NCBI GenBank assembly: GCA_049644325.1
Contig: JBARRR010000102.1
Span: 1 to 17,368, forward strand
Reading direction: 5' to 3'
Source: DASZHA01 sp049644325
Lineage (GTDB): Bacteria > Chloroflexota > Dormibacteria > DASZGP01
Length of the DNA: 17,368 bases
This document shows, piece after piece, positions 12,989 to 17,368 of this stretch (the stretch's first letter is position 1; each line of letters opens with the position of its first letter). The translations under genes and the position numbers were made by a program. The notes under the pieces were generated by a model. That model saw only the letters and a list, made by a program, of their open reading frames with translations, made no database searches and had not been told where the DNA came from.

Positions 12989-13794
12989 CGCATAACAAGG
13001 CCGAGGCAACCGGGCTGGTCGACACCCATTGCCACCTGGAGCTGATCGCCGAAACGGGGAACGGGGAGGTCGAGAAGGCGCTGGCGGAAGCCCGGGAGGT
13101 CGGCGTTGACGCCGTGGTCAACATCGGCCTCGGCGACGACAACGCCGCGGTGGTGGAGAGGGCTCGCACCCATGACGGCGTCTACGCTGCCCTTGGCTGG
13201 CACCCACACCAGAAGCGCCCCCCGACCGATGACGAGCTGGCCGTGATCACCACGCTGGCCGCCGACCCGCGGGTGGTGGCGATCGGGGAAATTGGCCTCG
13301 ACTACTACTGGCGGCCCGGCTACCACGAGGTCCCGGTCGAGGTGCAGAAGCAGGGCTTCAGGCAACTGCTCGAGCTGGCCCGCAAGACGGGGCTGCCGGT
13401 GGCCGTCCACAACCGGGAGGCGCACGCCGACACCCTCGAGGTGCTCAAGGACTTCGAGGCTGTGCCCGTGGTCATGCACGCCTTCAGCGGCGACCAAGAA
13501 TTCGCCGCCACGTGTGTGGCGCGCGGCTACATGGTCTCGGTTGCGGGGCCCATCACGTACCCCAGCGCCGGGGTGCTCCGTAACGCGCTCCAGGTGGTGC
13601 CGCTGGACCACCTGGTGGTGGAGACCGATGCCCCCTTCCTGCCGCCCCAGCCCTGGCGGGGCAAGGCCAGCCGCCCGGCGATGGTGAGCGAGACAGCGCG
13701 GGCCCTGGCCGAGCTCAAGGGGGTCAGGCAGTCCGAGCTCACCGCCCAGCTCAGGGCCAACGTGTCGCGGGTGTTTGGCATCGGCCCGGGATAG
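12985..13794 (+). CDS. tatD: TatD-family metal-dependent deoxyribonuclease
   Basis: This 269-aa TIM-barrel hydrolase has the complete metal site of the family: H15 and H17 in VDTHCHLE, E102 in GEIGLDYYW, H142 in VHNREAHADT, H165 in MHAFSG and D215 in VVETDAPFL. Family members are 3'-5' exonucleases on DNA and RNA with proposed roles in repair and nucleic-acid turnover. The GTG at 12985 is the only usable start, because an in-frame TGA at 12958-12960 blocks extension and no other start codon lies between. It overlaps the metG stop as GTGA. The metG-tatD-rsmA order is a widespread bacterial arrangement. Confidence 0.93.
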   Translation: MTHNKAEATGLVDTHCHLELIAETGNGEVEKALAEAREVGVDAVVNIGLGDDNAAVVERARTHDGVYAALGWHPHQKRPPTDDELAVITTLAADPRVVAIGEIGLDYYWRPGYHEVPVEVQKQGFRQLLELARKTGLPVAVHNREAHADTLEVLKDFEAVPVVMHAFSGDQEFAATCVARGYMVSVAGPITYPSAGVLRNALQVVPLDHLVVETDAPFLPPQPWRGKASRPAMVSETARALAELKGVRQSELTAQLRANVSRVFGIGPG

Positions 13795-13803
13795 GCTCTG
13801 GCA

Positions 13804-14634
13804 ATGGACCGGATGTTCGCCGACCCGGCGGCGCTCATGGATCGTCACGGCCTCTCGGCCAAGAAGTCCCTGGGCCAGAACTTCCTGACTGACGGCGTCG
13901 TTGCGCGCGCGGTGCTGGAGGCCCTGCCGTCAGAGCCGGGTGCCATCGTCGAGGTCGGCGCCGGCCCCGGCACCATGACCCGGGCCCTGGCGCAGTCGCA
14001 CCAGAGGGTGGCCGCGGTCGAGCTCGACCAGCGCCTGCTGCCGGTGCTGCGCCGGGAGTTCGCCGGGCAGCCCAACGTTGAGGTCGTCGAAGGGGACGCG
14101 CTGGACCTCGACCTGGCATCGCTGCTGCCCGCGCCCTACGCGGTCTTCGGCAACATCCCCTACTACATCACCGGCGCCCTGATCCCGCGGCTGCTGCGCA
14201 TGCAGCCGCGGCCGGAGTGGGCATGCTTGATGGTGCAGCTCGAGGTCGCCGAGCGCCTCAGCGCCGGTCCCGGCGGCTGGAGCCTGGCCACCCTGGCGGT
14301 TCGCTCGGTGGCCAATGCCGAGATCCTGATGCGGGTTCCGGCGCACGCCTTCGACCCCGTCCCCAAGGTCGATTCGGCCCTCGTCCTTTTGCGCCCCACG
14401 GCGCCGGCGACCTTCGCCGACGATGCCTTCTTCACCTTCGCCCGGGCTGTCTTCCAGGAGCGCCGCAAGAAGCTCCCCAACGCGGTGGCCAACGCCCTGG
14501 GCCACGACGTCGCCCGGGGCCGAGCGGTGGTGGCGCATGCCGGGATCGACGCCATGCGCCGTCCTCAGACGCTGGACCTGGCCGAGTGGGAGACCCTGTA
14601 CCGTGCCTATGTCGAGGTGAGCGCAGGTGGCTGA
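13804..14634 (+). CDS. rsmA: 16S rRNA (adenine1518/1519-N6)-dimethyltransferase
   Basis: This 276-aa enzyme (KsgA) dimethylates two adjacent adenines in the 3' hairpin of 16S rRNA late in small-subunit assembly. It has the N-terminal signature KKSLGQNFLTD (20-30), SAM-binding motif I VEVGAGPGTMT (49-59), the acidic end of the second strand AAVELD, and the catalytic NIPYYIT motif starting at N117. MVQLEVAERLSA and FDPVPKVDSALV are also typical. The ATG 13804 lies 9 nt after the tatD stop, one of only two real gaps in the gene train. ATG 13813 is an alternative. No Shine-Dalgarno is seen. A TAGGCT at 13792-13797 lies at leaderless -10 distance from ATG 13804. Its end overlaps the MFS gene by 8 nt. 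Confidence 0.96.
   Translation: MDRMFADPAALMDRHGLSAKKSLGQNFLTDGVVARAVLEALPSEPGAIVEVGAGPGTMTRALAQSHQRVAAVELDQRLLPVLRREFAGQPNVEVVEGDALDLDLASLLPAPYAVFGNIPYYITGALIPRLLRMQPRPEWACLMVQLEVAERLSAGPGGWSLATLAVRSVANAEILMRVPAHAFDPVPKVDSALVLLRPTAPATFADDAFFTFARAVFQERRKKLPNAVANALGHDVARGRAVVAHAGIDAMRRPQTLDLAEWETLYRAYVEVSAGG
14614..14620 (+). promoter_or_regulatory. Shine-Dalgarno fixing the GTG start of the MFS gene
   Basis: GAGGTGA lies 6 nt before GTG 14627, within the last codons of rsmA. This near-ideal match and spacing decides the start. Confidence 0.55.
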
Positions 14635-16006
14635 GGGGTCGTCCCCAGGCGGGGAGGAGGAGACCTCGGTCGAGGCGCAGGCCCACGACGATGCGGTGGT
14701 CGCCCCTGAGGCTGGCGGTGTGGAAACCCGCGGCTTCAGGGACCTCCTCAGCAACCACGAGTTCCGGCTCATCTGGGGGTCGCAGATCGCCAGCCAGCTG
14801 GCCGACAAGTTCCTGGTCTATTCGCTGCTGACGGTCACCTACGACCGCAGCGGCGCCAACACCCAGGAGGCGATCGTGTTGCTGGCGTACACCTTCCCCT
14901 CGGTGCTGCTCAGCCCGATCGCCGGGATCTACGCCGACCGTTTCGACAAGCGGCGCCTGATGATGGTGACCAACGTGATCCGCGGCGCCCTCATCCTGCT
15001 GGTGCCCGGGCTCGCCCTGGTCCCGTACTTCCAGACCGTGACCTGGCACCTGCTGATCATCACCGTGCTGTTCAGCGCCGTGGGCCAGTTCTTCGCCCCC
15101 GCGGAGGCCTCCTCACTGCCCTTCATAGTGCCCAAACGGCTCCTGATCACGGCGACCTCGGTGTTCACCCTGACGATCGTGGCCACCCTGGTTGTGGGGC
15201 TGCCGGTGTCGTCGCTCCTGGTCCGGATACACCCCTACGTGCCGTACTTCGCCGCCACCGGCCTCTTCGTCTTGGCCGCGGGTGCCAACTTCCTGATGAA
15301 GACCCGACTCAGCGCCAAACCGACGGCCGAAGCGCGCGTGGATATCAGTCGCTTCCGGCGAATCTACGACGAGGTCGCCGAGACCGCGGAGTTCCTCCGG
15401 GCGCGGCCCAAGCTGCTGACATCTTTCTGGGAGCTGGGCCTCGCGGTGATGCTGATCTTCACCATCTTCACGCTGGCCCAGGGGTACCTGAAGACCGTTC
15501 TCTTCCTGGACCCTCGCGACTCATACCTGATCCTGGTGCCCGCGGCATTGGGAATGGGGGTGGTCGCGATCTATCTTGGGAGTGCCAGGTCCATCCGTCG
15601 CGAGATCCTGATCCCGGGTGGCCTTGTGACCCTGGGGGTCCTGCTGATGCTTATGGGAACCGTCCCATATCTGCTTGTCGGGCTCCACGCCCACGCCCTG
15701 ACCATCGTCTTCGCCGCGGTGGTTGGCGCCCTGTTCGGCGCAGCCTTCGGGGCGGTATTCATCCCAGCGGTGTCGCTCCTGCAGGAGTCCACCGACCCCG
15801 AGCAGCGAGGGCGGACGTTCGGCGCCATGTTCACGGTTCTAAACCTGGCCATCGCGGTGCCGTTGTTCCTTGCCGGCCTGGCCGCCGACACCTTCGGGCT
15901 CCACCTGGTGGTCAGCATGATGGGGGCGATCGTCGTCTTCTTTGCGATCGTCCCGGTGCTGCTGCGGCTGCGCCGGGAGCGCCAAGCCGAGCCGGTACAA
16001 TCCTGA
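14627..16006 (+). CDS. MFS transporter, EntS/MFS_3-like efflux type
   Basis: This 459-aa membrane protein has a roughly 35-residue acidic, polar cytoplasmic N-terminus and then about twelve hydrophobic segments. The loop between segments 2 and 3 carries GIYADRFDKRRLMM, a version of the MFS loop motif (D-R-x-x-[KR]-R). A charged middle section (about 224-263) separates the two six-helix halves, and QESTDPEQRGRTFGAMFT fits the second-half loop. The overall pattern resembles the EntS/macrolide-efflux-like MFS_3 group, often annotated as a drug or siderophore exporter. The substrate cannot be read from sequence. The start is GTG 14627, with GAGGTGA 6 nt upstream, overlapping rsmA by 8 nt. It is the last protein gene of the train and a tRNA follows after 7 nt. 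Confidence 0.9.
   Translation: MAEGSSPGGEEETSVEAQAHDDAVVAPEAGGVETRGFRDLLSNHEFRLIWGSQIASQLADKFLVYSLLTVTYDRSGANTQEAIVLLAYTFPSVLLSPIAGIYADRFDKRRLMMVTNVIRGALILLVPGLALVPYFQTVTWHLLIITVLFSAVGQFFAPAEASSLPFIVPKRLLITATSVFTLTIVATLVVGLPVSSLLVRIHPYVPYFAATGLFVLAAGANFLMKTRLSAKPTAEARVDISRFRRIYDEVAETAEFLRARPKLLTSFWELGLAVMLIFTIFTLAQGYLKTVLFLDPRDSYLILVPAALGMGVVAIYLGSARSIRREILIPGGLVTLGVLLMLMGTVPYLLVGLHAHALTIVFAAVVGALFGAAFGAVFIPAVSLLQESTDPEQRGRTFGAMFTVLNLAIAVPLFLAGLAADTFGLHLVVSMMGAIVVFFAIVPVLLRLRRERQAEPVQS
15996..16001 (+). promoter_or_regulatory. Possible -10 element of the tRNA-Val gene
   Basis: TACAAT, one mismatch from TATAAT, lies in the last codons of the MFS gene. It would place a transcription start near 16008, 6 nt before the mature tRNA. 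No -35 box is visible at the right distance, so the tRNA may instead be cut from the upstream transcript. Confidence 0.3.
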
Positions 16007-16013
16007 TCTGCGC

Positions 16014-16088
16014 GGGCGGCTAGCTCAGGGGTAGAGCACTACGTTGACATCGTAGGGGTCGCTGGTTCAAATCCAGCGCCGCCCACCA
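16014..16088 (+). tRNA. tRNA-Val (anticodon GAC), CCA encoded
   Basis: The cloverleaf folds completely. The acceptor stem GGGCGGC (16014-16020) pairs with GCCGCCC (16078-16084). The D stem is GCTC/GAGC with a 7-nt loop. The anticodon stem CTACG/CGTAG has loop TTGACAT, giving anticodon GAC at 16046-16048. The variable loop is 5 nt. The T stem GCTGG/CCAGC has loop TTCAAAT. The discriminator is A16085, followed by an encoded CCA at 16086-16088. It reads valine codon GUC, an abundant codon in this GC-rich window. It starts 7 nt after the MFS stop and ends 7 nt before the convergent lipoprotein stop. Confidence 0.97.
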
Positions 16089-16095
16089 ACCAGGC

Positions 16096-16599
16096 TCAAA
16101 CCGTCACCGCGAACCAAACGCCGCCGATGCCCTGGCCCTTGGCGTCACCGGGTGCCTTGTCCCCCGAGAAGCGGTATAGCGGCTGTCCTTTGTAGAGCAG
16201 CTGCTTGCCATTGGGGTCGTCGAGCGTGGTGACGTTGCTGGCGATCGCCGCGGCTGCCGTGGGTGTCCCGGGGACGAGGAGGACTGGTGGCCAGCTGGTG
16301 GCGCAGGAGCCGGTGCAGGTAACGCTGGTCGCGGTATCTGAGGTGCGGTGGTAGATGGTCAGGCCCTTGTCATCGGTGAGCACGTTCATGGACTGTCCCG
16401 CCACCGTGACCATCGCGGTTTGCAGCAAGGGGGTTCCCGACGCACCGCTCGACGCCGCCGTGCTGGGCGTGGGCGAAGTATCCGCCGTCGCTGCCGAAGG
16501 ACTGGCGTTCGAGGTCGTTGAGGTTGAGCTGCCGCAGGCGGCCAGCATTGGCAGGACCGCCAGGGAAAGAAGCGCGAGCAGGTTCCGGTGATTCTTCAT
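16096..16599 (-). CDS. Secreted lipoprotein with COG4315-type repeats, function unknown
   Basis: This 167-aa protein has a lipoprotein signal peptide: MKNHRN, a hydrophobic stretch LLALLSLAVLPMLAAC ending in an LAAC lipobox, then a Ser/Thr/Ala/Pro-rich linker of about 40 residues. The mature part has two related segments: one with GLTIYHRTSDTATSVTCTGSCATSWPP (C-x3-C, W-P-P) and one with YKGQPLYRFSGDKAPGDAKGQG ending in GGVWFAV. This is the signature of the COG4315 'predicted lipoprotein with conserved Yx(FWY)xxD motif' family, whose role is not established. ATG 16599 is chosen over an in-frame TTG at 16611 because GGGAGA precedes it at ideal spacing. It lies 97 nt downstream of modC on the same strand and ends 7 nt from the convergent tRNA. 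Confidence 0.91.
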   Translation of the reverse strand: MKNHRNLLALLSLAVLPMLAACGSSTSTTSNASPSAATADTSPTPSTAASSGASGTPLLQTAMVTVAGQSMNVLTDDKGLTIYHRTSDTATSVTCTGSCATSWPPVLLVPGTPTAAAAIASNVTTLDDPNGKQLLYKGQPLYRFSGDKAPGDAKGQGIGGVWFAVTV

Positions 16600-16603
16600 G
16601 GCA

Positions 16604-16609
16604 TCTCCC
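16604..16609 (-). promoter_or_regulatory. Shine-Dalgarno of the lipoprotein gene
   Basis: On the minus strand GGGAGA precedes ATG 16599 by 4 nt. This decides the start over the TTG four codons upstream. Confidence 0.55.
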
Positions 16610-16696
16610 AACGTGTTTTTCGAGGCCAGTCGGCCACAAGGCTCTACGGCGACAGGTTACGTCAGGCCCGAGGCAGGCGACGCCCGGCACCCAGGC

Positions 16697-17368
16697 TCAG
16701 GCAGGGTGGACCTGCACCTCTGTCGCCTTGAAGGAGGCCCAGGTCACCTGGCCCACCTCGAGCCCGAGGTCGGCCACCGCCGCCGGGGTCACCTCGGCGA
16801 CCAGGGATACCCCGGCCTCGATGCGGACCCGGGCTCGGTCGGCGGTTAGCTCCAGACTTGCGATGACGCCCCGCCAGACATTGCGCGGGCTGCCGGAGGG
16901 CGGCTCCCGGTAGAGAGACACGGCCGCGGGGTGGACGACGGCAAAGACGTCGCCCTGGTGGGTTTCGGGAGCAGCCAGGGTCGTGGCCCCCAGGTCCACC
17001 AGGCCGCCCTCGGCACGGCCGCGCCAGACGTTGACGCCGGCCATCTCAGCGATATAGCGCGAGCGGGGCCGCTGGGCGATGTCGGCCAGCACTCCCTGGT
17101 CGATGATGCGTCCGGATTCGAGGACCACGATGCGGTCGCCCAGCGCGGCGGCCTCGACGGGGTCATGGGTGACCATCAGCTTGATCCCCTGGTGGCCGTC
17201 GAGGTGCCGCCTGAGCTCGTGCCGGACCTCGGCCCGCGTTGAGGCGTCGAGCGCAGCCAGGGGCTCATCGAGGAGGACGACCTGGGGGTCGAAAGCCAGC
17301 GCCCGGGCCAGGGCGGCGCGCTGTGCCTGGCCGCCGGAGAGCTGCCCGGCGCTGGCCTGGGCCTGTGG
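16697..17368 (-). CDS. modC: Molybdate-type ABC transporter ATP-binding protein, 5' end outside window
   Basis: The visible 223 residues continue through the window edge at 17368, so the Walker A half is missing. Present are the ABC signature QLSGGQAQRAALARAL, Walker B VVLLDEP with D-loop LAALDA, and the H-switch MVTHDP. After the ATPase (DQGVLADIAQRP) comes a C-terminal TOBE/Mop-like region with NVWRGVIASLEL and a closing VGQVTWASFKATEVQVHP, which is typical of ModC. Such domains bind molybdate or tungstate and regulate import. The permease and binding-protein genes (modB, modA) would be expected beyond 17368. Sulfate- or other oxyanion-type importers are less likely given the KATEV ending. 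The gene ends 97 nt before the lipoprotein gene. Confidence 0.86.
   Translation of the reverse strand, partial: PQAQASAGQLSGGQAQRAALARALAFDPQVVLLDEPLAALDASTRAEVRHELRRHLDGHQGIKLMVTHDPVEAAALGDRIVVLESGRIIDQGVLADIAQRPRSRYIAEMAGVNVWRGRAEGGLVDLGATTLAAPETHQGDVFAVVHPAAVSLYREPPSGSPRNVWRGVIASLELTADRARVRIEAGVSLVAEVTPAAVADLGLEVGQVTWASFKATEVQVHPA

Larger units (their letters stand above)
2..16006 (+). other. Predicted long co-directional gene train (operon-like)
   Basis: All genes from the tlyA tail to the MFS exporter lie on the plus strand and nearly all overlap their neighbour. Examples are TGATG at 918-922, ATGA at 1423, GTGA at 3479, ATGA at 4162, GTGA at 6175, TTGA at 11387 and GTGA at 12985. The only gaps are 10665-10691 and 13795-13803. 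There is no room for a rho-independent terminator between genes, and none is seen. Co-transcription and translational coupling are inferred from this packing. Internal promoters are possible (see 8918, 11198 and 13792). Confidence 0.6.

Noticed and set aside
11372..13009. Long minus-strand open frame opposite metG (545 codons)
   Set aside because: This is a shadow of metG produced by GC-rich codon use. There is no recognisable motif.
16044..16072. TTGACA ... 17 nt ... TCAAAT promoter-like pair
   Set aside because: The -35-like box is the anticodon loop and the -10-like box is the T loop of tRNA-Val. Both are dictated by tRNA structure, and no plus-strand gene follows.
16628..16640. Short inverted repeat GGCC-agtc-GGCC near a run of T in the modC-lipoprotein gap
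   Set aside because: The stem is only 4 bp and the T run is on the wrong side for a terminator on either strand.
16654..16659. TAACCT on the minus strand as a -10 for the lipoprotein gene
   Set aside because: It is a weak match with no -35 box and is indistinguishable from chance.

Overview
The window is a dense, high-GC bacterial chromosome segment with almost no non-coding DNA. No stretch over 300 bases lacks a gene. I see no insertion sequence, phage, CRISPR or other mobile signature. The gene content is bacterial housekeeping: the order tlyA-nadK, then scpA-scpB-rluB-cmk-plsC, a one-zinc-knuckle MetG, a DnaQ-DinG fusion and a PIN-PhoH protein. This excludes an enterobacterial-type genome. 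It fits a high-GC lineage such as Chloroflexota/Dormibacterota or a relative of Actinomycetota. That placement is inference only.

Region 1 (2-16006, plus strand) reads as one long gene train. It holds the tail of tlyA, nadK, an HD-domain protein, scpA, scpB, rluB, cmk, plsC, a PIN-PhoH ATPase, a DnaQ-DinG helicase, a split glutamine-dependent NAD synthetase (nitrilase-type glutaminase plus NadE), rsmI, metG, tatD, rsmA and an MFS exporter. Neighbouring genes overlap by 1 to 107 bases at every junction except two (27 nt before rsmI, 9 nt before rsmA). Many junctions are ATGA, GTGA, TTGA or TGATG overlaps, which suggests translational coupling. The themes are NAD(P) supply (nadK, nadE pair), chromosome organisation (scpAB), rRNA modification and translation (tlyA, rluB, rsmI, metG, rsmA), nucleotide and lipid precursors (cmk, plsC) and nucleic-acid processing (phoH, dinG, tatD).

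Region 2 (16014-16088) is a tRNA-Val(GAC) gene with an encoded CCA end.

Region 3 (16096-17368, minus strand) holds a COG4315-type secreted lipoprotein and, upstream of it, the 5'-truncated gene for a molybdate-type ABC transporter ATPase (ModC).

I found no clearly new biological system. The most useful oddities are these: a DinG lacking the first of four expected iron-sulfur cysteines; a 107-nt out-of-frame overlap between dinG and the NAD-synthetase glutaminase gene, with a possible leaderless promoter; a physically split NadE; an rluB with no ATG/GTG/TTG at a sensible position; a perfect TATAAT written in rare codons inside rsmI; a short RsmI with an altered motif; and a MetG whose KMSKS reads NMSKT.
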